A stretch of 64,000 bases of DNA. Source: Hansfordia pulvinata. Its lineage: Eukaryota > Ascomycota > Sordariomycetes > Xylariales. The stretch lies in NCBI GenBank assembly GCA_006538405.1, contig BJKQ01000001.1:1488001-1552000 (forward strand), read 5' to 3'. This document shows positions 46,401-58,700 of the stretch, in pieces. Each line of letters starts with the position of its first letter. Within the stretch, counting starts at the first letter, position 1. Under the pieces are notes generated by a model, which searched no databases, was not told the DNA's origin, and saw nothing but the letters and a program-made list of their open reading frames with translations. A program made the position numbers and the translations under genes.

Positions 46401-48299
46401 GCTTCATTTCCCACGCGCTGGTCCGTCCCCTGGATCTGCTGCCAGTCCAAGGAGGAGACTGGGTTGTGCGCGCTGCATAATCCAGTCATCAGAGACTGGG
46501 GCATTATCTCTCTCATTAGGTGCAATGCTGGCTCCAGTCCGAGAGCCGAGAGGAGACACAGCAACATGAACAGGGTGGGAGAGAGACTGCTGCGTCCGAT
46601 CGCGTCCAAAGGTACGAGCATCTCCCGCTCGCTCACTCCCTCCCTCGCCGAGGTGGTTCCCCTTGGCTAATCTGGTGCCCGGCTCTAACTTGGTAGTGCC
46701 CGTACAAAGTACCACCACACTGGCGACGTCCGATTGATGACTGCTCGCTCGCTCGGCTCCATCGGTCATCAGAGTTTTTGTTGTTTTGTTGTTGTCGTTC
46801 GCCGCGGTGGTCCTCCGGTACGAGCAGGTCCTTCATTCATTCTGGAGCACGTCTAGACGCTTCTGCCACGACCAGCAGCTGCAGGGTTCTCCCACCCGTC
46901 AACATCACCAACAAACACACACGCACACTCGCTCATTCCCTTCCTTGCCTTCACCCCAGTCCTTCTTTTGACAAGAAATCGTACTCGTATCCTCCCATCG
47001 CCTGCTGTCGGCTCGGCTTCGCTCTCCTGGATTCGATTCGTTCGTCCGTTCATTCTCTCAATCTCCCGCCCAGGCCCTGGCAGGACATCTTCACGCCTTG
47101 ATTGATTCAGTCGTTGATTCGTTCGTCCGTCCATCCATTCACTCACTTACTCGTCACGCGCCGTCTGGATTGCCTGCTCCACGCGACAGCCTCACGCTGA
47201 ACCCGGCCCCGTCGTCACGATTACGAGCACGTCTCCGGCTTCTGGACTCACCGCCCACCTCACCTGCATTGCATCTCTTAGCCCGCTGCCCGCTTCGTAT
47301 CCGGTAGACTCGCCGCCTAGGCTCGACTCTCTGCAGAGTCCTTTTCTTCGTCTCCCGCTCCAGATCTGGGCTGCGCAGCACGTGCAACCCGCCGGCACGC
47401 CCCCATCTGGCTTGACTCTGCTCCGACACATAACATTCCAGCAGCAGGCCGACCTCTCCGTCTGCAGCCCGCCATTCGTTCGTAGCCTTGTCAGCCCAAT
47501 CGGCTTTGCCTTGGCATTCTTTTCCTGCCCCAGGCGTGCCGCCCGCTCGCCTTCAGCTCTGGGAAGCGGCCTCCTGCTCCCGATTCCCTTGCCTGCGGCT
47601 TTTCTTGCCAGGGGGGACGCCCATTGACTTATACATTCTCGCCTGCTGCCCGCCCCGGCGCCCACGGCTTGCCCCATTCACCCCAGGAGGCGAACAAGGC
47701 TGCCTCGTGAGACACTTGAACAGCCTCTCCCGCCTCCCTCTCCCCCCCAAGCCCTCGCTTTTCTCCGCACGTCAGGGGTCCCTCTGTCGCCGTTCTGTCG
47801 CCACCGCTGCCCGGCAGCTGCCTCTTTTCGCCGCTTCCCGTCACTCGAAACGGTCCTGTAGGTGGCTGATACGCAGACCCGTCTTTCCACTGTCCAGCGC
47901 CCGGTGCCAAATCCCTCGCGCCGCCCCTTTCTGCACGCGGATTCCACAGGATCCTCGCCACGCCGATTGCTGCGATCCTGACAGTGCACTTAGCACACCA
48001 CCTCACCACCACCGCTCGCCTGTGGGGGCTCAGACTGCCTTACTGCCGTCTCGTTTGTCTGTCACTTACGTCAAAACTCGAACACCACTGGTTCACCTTC
48101 CCAACCTCCTCGACCCAGCTAGCCCTAATCGACTGACTACTGCCGCTCTCCCGCCACCCAAGGACGACCATCTCAACATCTCTAATTCAAACAGAAGGAA
48201 AACAACAGGCCCGGAATCGACAAGAAACCAGCACCCCGAACAGCGTGCAGTACTGCTTCGGCGGCTTCAGCACGCGCCCTCTCAGCCAAGATCTGCCCG
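40459..48299. other. Gene desert of about 7.8 kb
   Basis: No gene is supported. Open frames are short or lack any resemblance; the longest on the minus strand (41002-41661, 219 codons) is Cys-rich with no recognised motif. Contents include a G14 run (41756-41769), an AGGATA tandem near 42346-42368, GCAA/GCAGG tandems at 43268-43350, and repeated TACTCGTA/TACGAGTA words (42823, 42916, 43318, 45377, 45824, 45881, 46978). The last 1.3 kb is C/T-rich and is probably the promoter and long leader of the TBC gene. Confidence 0.45.
43262..43350. repeat. GCAGG/GCAA tetranucleotide-type repeat cluster
   Basis: Imperfect tandem units of GGCAGGCA and AGCAAGCA are interrupted by AGTACTCGTAGG, the same word repeated elsewhere in the deserts. 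It generates false Cys/Leu-rich open frames on the minus strand. Confidence 0.8.
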
Positions 48300-50575
48300 A
48301 TGCTCGAACATGCGACGATGAACTACGGTGGGGGAAACTTTGAAGGGGTCGACCTCACGATTCCAAGCCCCGGCTCGCCGCCCGGCATGTCTTCTTCCAA
48401 ATCTTCCAAGGCCTCTTCGCTGCACTCTTTCAACTCGGACGACGACAACAGCGTGCTGGCCGATGTAGGCCATTTTGAAGAGATCGGCCTCGACGATGAC
48501 GTCGCCTCGGCCAACGCCTCCCACGCCCGGGACCTCCAGATGAAGTCCGGCGCCAACCCGTATGGTGCCTCTCGATCCGACTCTCGCGCTCCGTCGGCGA
48601 CGAGACACTCCAAGCCCAACATGCACGCCCGCGACCTGGCCGCTCGGCCCAAGCCTCAGCCGCAGCAACGGGATATCACTTCTCGCCCGCCTTTCCCCGG
48701 TCTCCGGACGCACTTCCGGGACACGAGTACCCAGGGCCTCACCATGGGCGTAGGACCTCAGCCCCAGTCCGCCCCCCTTTCCATGAAGACCCTCTCTGTG
48801 CGCTCGGCGTCTTCATTGAGCGTCACCCGCCAGCGACGTCGCAGCCCCAGTCCCAACCAACCCATTGCCCGCTCATTGAGCCCAAGCAAGCCCCAGGTCA
48901 CCAACGGCCACCCGCGCCGTGGTAGCTCGCTATCTCAACGCGAAAGGAAACCCGCCGAGGACCTGGAAAGAGAATGTGACGAGGAGGATGACGAGGATTA
49001 CCTCCCTGAAGGTATTGTGCTGGACAATGTCCCGCTTTCGCCCCGCCCCCCATCCGAGAGATCGACTAGCCGCCCCTCGTCTACTTCAGCCTCCCCAGAA
49101 CGGTCTCCCAAGGAACGCGTTCGCAGCGTCGGCAATGGCACTCCCCCGGTCGCTGTAGCCAGTGGCTCTTTGAGATCCCCCACGTGGAAGTCTGAAGCCG
49201 CTGGTTCCGCTCAGGAGTCTCGGCCTGCATCTCCGTTGAAGGGCCGTGCCAAGAGCTGGACCGCTGCTCAGTCTGGCCTCAGCGCCGAGGCCAAGGCCCT
49301 TACTGAGAAGCTCGAGGAGTATGCCGACGAGATGGACCGCAATGGCACTCCTCACACCTACGAACGACCCGGCACAAAGCCGCGTGTCAAGTCGGCTCTC
49401 GCTGAACTGCCACCGCTACGGAGGACGAACATCATGATCGACCCCCTGCCGGTCTCCAAGGAAAAGGAAGCGGTTTTGTCAAGAACGCGGCCCTCGTGGC
49501 TGCCGCCCAAGGACCCCGCCGAGGAGAAGAAGCACCTGAGGGAATATAAGAAGATGGTGGCATCCAGCATCGAAGCCGACAAGAGACGCGAGGCCTCTCG
49601 TCTGACGAGAGAACGTGGCAAGGACAAGTCGGCTAATGTCCTCATGGAGGTCTGGGAGGAGACGGTCCTCAAGCGGTGGGACGATGCCATGCGCGAGAGA
49701 CGCACTCGGGAGTTGTTCTGGAAGGGTGTGGCTCCCAGGTGCCGCGGTGCCGTCTGGGCTCGCTCGATCGGCAACGAGCTCGGCCTCTCGGAGACCTCGT
49801 TCGAGGCTGCCCTATCCCGAGCCCGCGAAGTCGAAGCCCGGACTGAGGAGGGCAAAGCCACCATTGAGGATGAACGGCGGATGGCGTGGTTCAAGCAGAT
49901 CAGGGAGGACGTCGAGAGCCAGACTTGGGTCGACCTCAAGCTCTTCCAGTCTGGCGGACCCCTGAACGGACCCCTAGTCGATGTACTGCGCGCCTACTCT
50001 GTCTACCGCAGCGACATTGGCTACGTGAGCGGCTGCAACGTAAGTTTTATCAAGTGCGCTGCACTCGAGCATTCTGGCTAACATTTCTACCCCAGGCTAT
50101 TGCGGCTTTGCTTCTGCTGAACCTCTCGTCGCCTGCTGGGGCATTCATCGCCTTGGCCAATGTGCTCAACCGATCGGTACCCCTGTCCTTCTACGCCTGC
50201 GACCAGGGCGCCAAAGCCTCCGCCTACAACCTGGTCCTCCAGACCCTCAGCCACAAGTCGGCGCGCCTCCACCAACACCTGACAAGCTCTGCACTCGGCC
50301 TGGAGCCCAACGCGTACCTGTGCGACATGTTCACCACCTTCTTCACCAAGCACCTGAGCCTGGACGAGTGCACTCGACTGTGGGACGTCTACATTTTCGA
50401 AGGCGACGCCGTACTGATCCGGGCGGCCGTTGCGCTGCTTCTGGAACGTGAGGTGGCCATCCTCGGCGCCAACACGGCCGAGGAGATCCAGCTCGCCATC
50501 AAGGGCCGCAGCCGGGCGATTGACAACGGCGAGGACGACTGGATGGTCCAGGTGCGGAGTGCGGGCAAGTCATGA
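48300..50575 (+). CDS. TBC (Rab-GAP-like) domain protein with non-canonical finger residues
   Basis: Exons 48300-50039 and 50096-50575 (56-base intron, CTAAC branch) give 739 residues. The first 440 or so are disordered and rich in Ser, Pro, Arg and acidic stretches, with many Ser-Pro sites suited to kinase control. A helical lead-in (EVWEETVLKRWDDAMRERRT, LFWKGVAPRCRGAVW) begins near residue 449, and the TBC core runs to about 680 with LVDVLRAYSVYRSDIGYVSG, YNLVLQTL, YLCDMFTTFFTKHLSLDECT and LWDVYIFEGD. Canonical TBC GAPs use an Arg in IxxDxxR and a Gln in YxQG. Here the matching segments read REDVESQTW and YVSGCN, so neither finger residue is present. It may be a Rab-binding regulator without classical GAP activity; the Rab partner is unknown. 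Confidence 0.88.
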
Positions 50576-51558
50576 TCCATGGCCGCACTCTAGCTGTTGT
50601 TGCGGCGGATGCTGCGCCTTTTTTTCTTCAATTCTCTTCTGATTCACGCCATCTTCCAACGACCGGCATCTCAAGCGGGAGACACCCCAGCGAGACTTAA
50701 TTCATTGTACATAATGTTTCTTGACGATATAGGGGTTTGTCAGCGTCGCCAAAAAGCCAGGATATTTCTTCGCTGGACGGGGCTTTGCGCATTTGTGTGC
50801 CCACTGCTGTTTTACCGGGTGTATGGTGCAACAGGGAACTTGGGAGCCAGAGAAGCCCGGCCAAATCTAGTGCAGATGGGCTTTGGCACAAGATATTTGA
50901 CTTTCCGCCTGTCACCGGATTTACCTTGAAGACTTGAACGATCAATATTTTGGAAAGAAAAAGGGTAGATGTTTTTGCCCGGGATTTGCGTCTTGTGGCA
51001 GGTTATACTTTGGGCTTGCCTCAGGATGGTCTTCCATGAGAGCTAGATAATGCAATGTTTAGTATAGCCCAACGACCATGCTCGATTTGTGTGATATGAC
51101 CTGGGAATGACCTAAGCGAGGTGACTGCGATGTTCCAAACTTGACACGAGCGTGGCCTTGTTGGAATTGGGTGCGTCAAGCACTTTGCCAGCGAGGGGTT
51201 TACTCGTACTTCCAGGGAGCCCATGCAGCTTTGCAAAACGAGTATGTCGCCGGCTTGGTAAGGATGGTATTATTACCGCCCCTGATATAATGGAGTCTAT
51301 GTGACCCGCGCCGCGTGTCATTGCGTATTCTGTCACTGATTTATAAAGAGGGCGGCCTCTGCTGCTTTCTCTTGGCTAGGTATTGAGGTAGGCCGAGCCC
51401 CAAGTGAGCCTGGGGCCGCAGGTTCCCGCGCACCGGGTTCGGGGAGGGGGGAGCGACGTCAGGATGGCTCTGTTGGGGTGGCACAGCTGAGGATGAGGAT
51501 GTCAGGTTTCTGTGCTTACTGCCCCCCCCCCCCCCCCCCCCCTCGTGTGTGTGCCTCT
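50576..51558. other. Intergenic with a C21 run
   Basis: The 3' flank of the TBC gene and of the P450 relic. A run of 21 C lies at 51522-51542, close to the end of the P450 relic. No gene is supported. Confidence 0.5.
51522..51542. repeat. Homopolymer run of 21 C
   Basis: A perfect C run just past the stop of the P450 relic. Confidence 0.9.
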
Positions 51559-51812
51559 CTAGTCAATGGCGATGCGCACCGAGATGGAGCCCTTCTCGGT
51601 CTGGGCGACGACGAGGTCGTGGTCGTAGGCCACGTCGTCGACGGTGGTGGACTCGTGGAGGCGCGGCGCCCGGGGCAGCACCCGCAAGCGCCATGGCGGC
51701 CGCCATGATGTAGACCTCGCAGTATGCGAGTCTGTGGATTTATTGTAATCAGTTTTTGGTTTTTGTTTTCTTTTCAGGGGGCGGGGCAAAGAAGGGAGGG
51801 AAGGAAGGGTTC

Positions 51813-51840
<28 letters not shown>
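51813..51840. repeat. A28 homopolymer in the last P450 intron
   Basis: A perfect A run on the plus strand lies between the heme-motif exon and the last exon of the P450 relic. Confidence 0.9.
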
Positions 51841-51845
<5 letters not shown>

Positions 51846-52512
51846 TAACGAGAACTCACTGCTCGCCGATACACGACCGGCTCCCCTTGCCGAACGAAAT
51901 GAGCATCTTCTGCAGCTTGTAGTTGGGCACCTTCCTACTGCTGCTGCCTCCTCCTCCTCCTCCTCCTCCTCCTCCTTTTACACTCCCATCTCCGGCGTCG
52001 TCGTCGGCGTCGAGCAGCCACCGCTCGGGCCGGAACTCGGCCGGGTCCGGGAACAGGTCCTCGTCAAAGTGGTTGGTTGATCATGGACGTCATGCCGATC
52101 GGGGTGCCCCGGGGTAATGACCCACTCGACCACCTCCTCGCCGCGGCCTCCTCCTCCTCCTCCGCCCTTGCTGCTGCTGCTCCAGCTGTGGTCCGGCCCG
52201 CGGTAGACGAGGTCCCTCGTGGCGGGGCGAACGCGGGCGGGACCGGAGGGGAGACGGCCCGGCATGAGGGCGCAGGGCCTTCGTGGACGCACGGCCCACA
52301 GGTTAGGGGGGCGCGCCTCGAGGTCGGCCCAGCGCAGGCGCTGCCGGGTCCGCGCCCTCGAGGTCGGGGCGAGGAGGGCGGCGTAGGTGCGCGGCTGCCG
52401 CGAGCAGGTAGAAGGTGATGACGGTGAGGGTGGCCTGGGGATGGATGTGTGTAGGGTAATTGGAATAGTCAGATTTCTTCGTATCAGCGGAAAGGGGGGG
52501 CGGGGGCGTATA

Positions 52513-52613
<101 letters not shown>

Positions 52614-53442
52614 ATTTTCCATAACCACTCTGTACACTCGTAGGCTTCAACGAAACAAAAGAAAAATAGGGAAAAAAAACAAGAACCAAAAACCAATCTC
52701 TCTACTTACCGCAGTCGTCTCGGTCCCAGCCAGCAGAAAGTTGAAGCCCTCGCCCGACGGATGTAAGCGCGGGATGACGACGTTCATCTGGCGCATGACG
52801 CGGCGGACGTCGTCCGTCGCCCATGAGCCCCCCCCCGGCCAAGGGGAGGGGAGGGCCAGGGCCAGCTGGGCGAGCCAGCGGGCGAGGGCGTTGTGGGGCG
52901 CATCATGTAGGCTTGGCGGAAGAAGGAGGCGACCCAGGTGGCCAAGTTGGGCTCCCAGCAGCCGGCTTGGTGGTGGTGGTGGTGGTGGTCGGGGCGGTCG
53001 ACGAAGCCCATGGGCTCGCCAAAAGGCGTACTGCGGAGATGACGTCGGCCGTGAAGCAGTTGAAGGCCTGTTTGACGTCGAAGAAGAACGACGCCGCCCT
53101 CTTCTCCCTCTCCCCCTCCCCCTCCTTATTTCAATATTTCAAGTGATCACTGGGGTCCAGGGTTCTCAAGTTGGGCTTCAGACTTGGGAGTGGGAGTGAA
53201 AGTGTCAAGGCGGGAGTTAATAACTACCAAACCAACCTGCCTGCCTGTCTCTCTGCCAAGAAAGAACAGACCGACACACAAGTCCCGGAAGAGGGCGAGT
53301 GTGAATACTCTTGTACAGAAAGATGGCAGGCCAGTACTATTAGCACGGGGTAGGTACCTGGGTGGCAGACAGCAGTGGCTCGGATAAGTGTTGAAATGTG
53401 ACTCTCTTGCCAACCTGCCGCCCCTTCTCCAGACTGCAAAAC

Positions 53443-53807
53443 ATGGAGTTCATCATGAAGCTCATCTTCTCCTTCGGGCTCGTTTACCTGTTACGCCCTG
53501 ACGGCCCTCAAGCCGGGCCAGCTGCACTTCAACCGGCGGGCCTTCTCGGCGGCGGCGGCGGCGGCGACGCACCCACCACGCCCCGCTGCGCGCCCCGGTC
53601 CGCGCTCTGGCGGCCGCCGTCGCCTAACAACCTTCGTCTTCGTCTTCCTGTGCGACCCCGGTCGAGCAGCAGCAGTGGTGGTCCTCCCTCGGGCGCATCG
53701 GCCGCTGCCTCGACCAGATCTTCCGTCCTTGACTCGACAGAGAAGACACAAACAAGACTCTTTCTCTGAAAGAAGAAAAAGACAGCACCTTCTCTGACAA
53801 TGAGACT

Positions 53808-53849
<42 letters not shown>

Positions 53850-54517
53850 TGCGTCGTCGCCATCGTGCGCTTCGTCCTCATCTTCCAGATCGACCTTCCT
53901 CGGCAACCCTGACCGGCAGCTCCCTGACCACCTTCATGCTGTGCAGCCAGCCTCGAGCCTCATGCTCGCCCGTCTCCTGTGCACCACACATCCCCATGCT
54001 TGCGCCCCTTCCAACCTCCGCTGGCGCGCCCGTCCGCCACTCCTCCTCCGCCAAGCTGAGCAGCAACGACAACTACCTCGGGGGCTTCCTCCTCCCAGTC
54101 TCGGGGGGAACAAGAACAACAATGACATTGATAATGCGGGTGCGCTCCAGCCGGTTGGCGGCGACAGCAGCAACAACAACAAAGCCCGCCAAGCCCGCCC
54201 GCACCCTCCTACGCGGCGTGGATCGAGTTGGTACGCCCCCATCTCCCTTTCGAATCTCTTTTTATCTCTGTCCTTTTTCTCTTTTCCCCGTCGTCATGCT
54301 CTCTGTTGGGAGCCCGGAGAAACTATAGTCGGCTCACACTTTTTTTGTTTATTCTTTCTATCTCTGCAGGACGAAACGGAACAGGGGACTAGAAGAGAGG
54401 GAGGACCCAAAGGACGACGACAACGACTCCAGCGACGACTCGGAGAGGATGCTCGCCTACGGGGGCAGCGAGGGGGCCATCCACTTCTCGACGCAGTGGG
54501 TCATCTCCCGGGATTAA
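53443..54517 (+). pseudogene. Rhodopsin-domain (PTH11-like) integral membrane protein relic
   Basis: Family segments of fungal rhodopsin-domain proteins occur in order but in different frames: MEFIMKLIFSFGLVY then, after a one-base shift, CYALTALKPGQLHFNRRAF (the K-L-S-h-h-F-Y-R-R-h-F block); TTFVFVFLCDP then VEQQQWWSSLGRIGRCLDQI (the Cys-Pro-Val...Trp...Cys block); CCVVAIVRFVLIFQIDLP (the inner helix) after an AC-repeat; and an acidic tail, DDDNDSSDDSERMLAYGGSE, ending at 54517 after a CTGCAG acceptor. The helices expected upstream of the first block and between the Cys block and CCVVAIVR are missing, and at least three frame changes occur. A decayed gene is likelier than an intact one with sequence errors. 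It lies head to head with the P450 relic. Confidence 0.6.
53811..53844. repeat. AC dinucleotide repeat
   Basis: A perfect CA run ends in CACAG directly before the CCVVAIVR segment of the rhodopsin-domain relic and could serve as its acceptor. Confidence 0.9.
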
Positions 54518-55498
54518 AGCCGCGCGGAGGGGGGGGTGGCGCCGCAGACTGAGGCCGGGGCCTCCGTCATAAATAATTCTGGTAGGGGTTTATTAGTCCC
54601 TCCATAAGGAGAGAGAGAGAGAGAGAGGGAGGTCTCACTCTTGTGACTCGTAACCAGTAGATACAGGCACGGATAAATCCTTAAAGATATGACGGCCCCA
54701 ATCGAGTCACACCCATGAGACCGGTCGCTCTCTGTGAGGTCCTGATTCGTGGGGGGGGGGGGGGGGCTGGACGGCCAACTGTCTTCGCAAAGGCCTGCCT
54801 CGGATTCCGCGGAGGGTGGGCCTCGGCCCTCGGATTTTCCTACTACTACTCAGGAACAACCCCACGGTGGTGGTGTATGTTGAAGAAAAAGAGAAAAAGA
54901 AAAAAAAAAAAGAAAAAAAAAAGGGAAGAGAGGGAGAGAAGGCAGCTGGAGCGAACGAATATCGACGATATCTGGCTGCTGCTACTATACATAGGTACCT
55001 TTAGGACTGCCCTCGAACAAGGGCTTTGGTGACGACGACCTGTGTGTCTCATTAGGAGAAGGCTGAAAGATGGGAATTGACCCAGAACAGTACTTTGAAG
55101 CACTAGGCGTGAGAGAAAGGAACGAATCCAATAAACGGGCTCCGTGGATGGACGAACGCATTTGCAAAAGACACACTTTGCTCACTCGGCTCGACCACCT
55201 TTCAGTCAGTCAGGGGGGCGGGGCACTCCAGACTTAACTGTATACCTAATCCACGGGACTCGAGTGTCTGCTGAAGCTATATTCAGTGCGTCGCGTCATC
55301 ACGGTACATGGTGGCGGTGAGTGCTTTTGAGTAAAGAAGTCGGATTGGCAAAGGGTATCATGAACACGAAAGAAAGAATGTACAGCAGTTGAGATAATAA
55401 CACCAAGAATGAATTCCACCCCGAGCTTGCTCGTCTTTCCTTCCCTTCCCTTCTTTTCTTTTCTCTCCTTCTTATTTTCTTGCTTTTTTCTTTTCTCT
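54518..55498. other. Intergenic with G16 and A-rich tracts
   Basis: This is the 3' flank of the rhodopsin-domain relic and of the GPCR. A G16 run lies at 54751-54766 and an A-rich tract at 54884-54930. No gene is supported. Confidence 0.5.
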
Positions 55499-57208
55499 TC
55501 ACCTGAACGTGTCGAGGCTGTGCGTCGTCATGGAGCCGGTCCGCGACGGGTTGCGGGTGAGGTCGCGGCTGCTCTCCGTCTCGACGCGCACCGACGTGAC
55601 CGTCTCCATCTGGATCCCCGGGAGAGCGCCGCCGCCGCTGCTCTCCTTGTCCGTCATCCCGCCCGAGAGGCTCGTCATGTCGTTGCCGTCGCGGAACATG
55701 TCCGAGACCGAGTCGCGGCCGCCCGACGGGGAACCCGTCCCTCCGCCGCCGCCGCCGCCCAGGCGCCACCACGAGCCCTTGTGCTTGTGCCTGTGGCTTT
55801 CGCCGGCCGATGACGACCCGCCTCTCCCTCTCCCTCTTCCTCCTCCTCCGCTGCTGCTTCTGCCTCCCGCTTCGGCTTCAGCCCCCGCCGACGACGACGA
55901 GACGCCGCCCTGCACCCAGACCATGTTGCCGTACTGGCGCTCGAGCGGGGTGGCCTCGAAGACGAAGTGCTCGAGCCCTGCGTCGGCGATGTCGTCGGGT
56001 GCCAGGAGGACCATGGTGCAGCCCCAGAGGAGGACGTCCATCCATCCGTTGCTGGCGACCATGGCACCCGCCCACATGAAGTACTCGACGTTGATGGAGG
56101 CCCCCGCCAGCAGCACCATGGGGCCCAGGGCCATGGGGACGCTGCACAGCAGGAACAGGGCCGGGTAGACGAGGAAGGCCGGGTGGTGGCCGCTGTCGGC
56201 CGGGTTGCGCAGGCGGATCGACAGGCCGCCTCTGCCTCTGCCCCGGCGGCAGGAGAGGAAGAGGGCGATGGACAGGTACGCCAGGATGGTCACGGCGATG
56301 CCCGACAGCACCCAGACGAAGTGGCCCCAGATCCGGGTCGTGGCGAATTCTTGGCTGATCCAGCACTGTTGGGACAAGTCAGTGTTGGGACTCTTGATGC
56401 TTTCTCTCTCTCTCCCTTCCTCCCATATATATATATATATATATATATGTATAGATGTGTATGTTAAAAGAAGAGAGAGGGGAACAGAAGAAGAAGAAGA
56501 AGAGAAGAAAATAAGAAAAGTAGAAACTCACCCAGGTATCGACCCTGGCCCAGTATCCCCCCTCCCGGCCCCGTCGCGGCTCGCCCACACGCCCGCGCCG
56601 ACGATGAAGGTGCTGAACAGCCAGATGGCCGCCGAGACGGCCAGCACGGCGCGGCAGCCGACGCTGCGGCCCCGGACGACGGCCAGGTAGGTGTAGGCGG
56701 CGATGGCGGCGGCGAACAGGCTGCTCGACAGGTCCCCTGGCTGCGCAGCCAACCCTGGGCCCGGCACGTGTCGGAGCGCACCACGATGGCGTCCCGCCGC
56801 ACCCACTCCAGGTTGAGCACCAGCGACCCGGACTGCAGTATGTCCGCGGCAGCATGTAGATCAGGATCAGCAGCGGGTTGAAGCCCCGCTGCCCCTGCTG
56901 TCCTCCCGACTGCCCCGCTGATGATGACTGCTGCTGCTGCTGCTCGCCGAGGGAGTGCGCGCTGCGGAGGTTGGGAGGGTTGGTCGTCGCCGCTTGTGCC
57001 GCTGCCTTGGCGGCCCGCTCCGAGCCCGACGAGCCCGAGAAGATGGAGTCGGCGGCGCCGGGCCGCCCGCCGCCGCCGGGCGTGTCGGCCCGCTTTGTTC
57101 CGGAACTGGTGGTGGTGTTGGCCTCGGACGGCTTGATGGCGGCCGGGTCAAAATCGTAGTTGTTGTTATTGTTGCTGTTGCTGTAGAACGGTAGGCTCTG
57201 CTGTCGTC

Positions 57209-57242
<34 letters not shown>

Positions 57243-57521
57243 CCGCTTCATGTGCCGCGCACCGCCGCCGCCGCCGAGCATGCGGAACTGGACCAGGCGC
57301 AGGGTGATGAAGAGGAAGAGGCAGATGCACGAGACGAAGGAGAGGATGGCCAGCGTGCCAATGGCGATGAAGCCGCCGCGGTACTGCGGGCTCAGCGGCG
57401 ACAGGTCGCCCAGGCTCTCCGGGTGCGGCGACGGGCCGTAGTGGTCCCATTTCGACGGACTCTGCCCCATGGTTGCGGGGGCGGCGACGACGAGGACGAG
57501 GACGAGGAGGAGGCCATGCAC
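55499..57521 (-). CDS. Fungal G protein-coupled receptor (Git3/Gpr1- or cAMP-receptor-like); three 1-base losses in exon 1
   Basis: Exon 1 is 57521-56532 and exon 2 is 56365-55499. A Met at 57521 gives a signal-peptide-like start (MHGLLLVLVLVVAAPA); MGQSPSK at 57470 is the alternative. TM1 lies in YRGGFIAIGTLAILSFVSC with a following LFLFITLRLVQF, then a loop with a ten-His run (a GAT repeat) and Asn/Gln/Gly runs. Next come FNPLLILIYML, LVLNLEWVRRDAIVV, CRAQGWL, GDLSSSLFAAAIAAYTYLAV, VLAVSAAIWLFSTFIVGAGV, and in exon 2 CWISQEF...RIWGHFVWVL and IAVTILAYLSIALF plus further spans. The block ending CWIS...R...H...W is typical of fungal nutrient/cAMP-type receptors. The tail is Gly/Ser-rich with many phosphorylatable Ser. 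Frame slips near 56849, 56735 and 56560 sum to three, so exon 1 regains its frame and phase. The ligand is unknown. Confidence 0.8.
56425..56448. repeat. AT dinucleotide repeat in the GPCR intron
   Basis: A perfect AT run inside the 166-base intron (56366-56531) of the GPCR gene. Confidence 0.9.
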
Positions 57522-57560
57522 GAGACGAGGGGGAGCGAGGGGGAAGACCGAGTGAGAGGG

Positions 57561-57591
<31 letters not shown>

Positions 57592-58700
57592 GCCTGGGGA
57601 GGTGGGTGTTGTGTGAACCGAGTGTGTCTGTCCGTGGTGATGACAAACAGTCAAGTGAGCGAGCGACTGACGGACAGACTGATGGACGGAGGTATCACGA
57701 AAGAGACACACAGAGAGAGTGTGAGAGAGAGAGAGAGAGGGCAGAGGCGGGAGAGGCGGGCCCAAGTAGTAATAATGGAACAGCCCAGACTGACTGACCA
57801 CTTGAGCTCGGCCGGCCCCGGTCACTCTCCAGCAAGGCAGCGTTTGCTTTCCACTCTCCGGGGTCCAGAGGGGAGATCTGCCGGGGTACAGAGACAGTGA
57901 CAGACAGAGGCAGGAATACTCATAGACAGACAGACAGACAGACAGAAGAAGCGTGACAGAGAAAGAGGCGGCGAGGGAAGGGAACAGAGAGAGCCAACCG
58001 GATTAGTCAAGTGGTATCGGGTGCTGGCCGGCCCCCATGCAAGGCAAGGCAAGGCAAGGCAAGGGATGTTTGCCTATAACAGCCTGGATCTGTAGCCCTG
58101 TCCTGTCCTATCCTTTCTTGATGTGTGTCCCATGCTGCCGCGTGCGTGCTTCCCTCTCTCTCTCTCTCTCTTGGGGAGGGTTGCCAGGGTCATGACGCAG
58201 TGGGACGGGCCCCTACCCTGGATTGATTGATCGATCCGTTATTTTAGTTGCGAGTACTCGTCGGACTAGTCAACGCATACGCGATACACGATACTGCTCC
58301 TTTCCTTTGCCGGATTCCTTGGCCGGAGCCTAAAAACAACCAGCTGCGCGGGCAGGGATGACCGAATCCTCCGGACCCCTGCCTGTCAACTCGGGCGCCG
58401 TGCGTGCGTGCGTGCTGCGAGTCCTCTACTCTGGGGATACTGTTGCGACTCGGTACGAGTACTTGTGCACAGTTTTCGTCGTAAGCGGGCCGACGAGCAG
58501 TCAACTTGCGGCCTGTCCGATACCACCACCATCGAAAAGGTCAGACGATGATTCTACGTTGACAGACAACAACACACCGCCAGGGTCACACCATCCATCC
58601 ATCAACTCGAGTACTCGAGTACTTGACAGACGGGGACAAGAAAGAGACGGCTGAACGCGAGCCCACCCTCAAGCTCGACCCTGGTCAGCCCGCCCGAACG
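57522..58700. other. GPCR promoter region with ACA and other simple repeats
   Basis: No gene is supported. A CAA run (57561-57591), GA-rich stretches, a GACA run near 57927-57946 and an AAGGC tandem at 58038-58063 lie here. Words of the type CGAGTACTCG occur at 58249, 58450 and 58609. Confidence 0.5.
57561..57591. repeat. CAA trinucleotide repeat
   Basis: A perfect CAA run lies just upstream of the GPCR start, probably in its 5' leader. Confidence 0.9.

Noticed and set aside
48300..50575. Reading the TBC protein as a decayed gene because its finger residues are absent
   Set aside because: The frame is clean over both exons, splice phase fits, and the rest of the domain is well conserved, so a non-canonical TBC protein is more likely.
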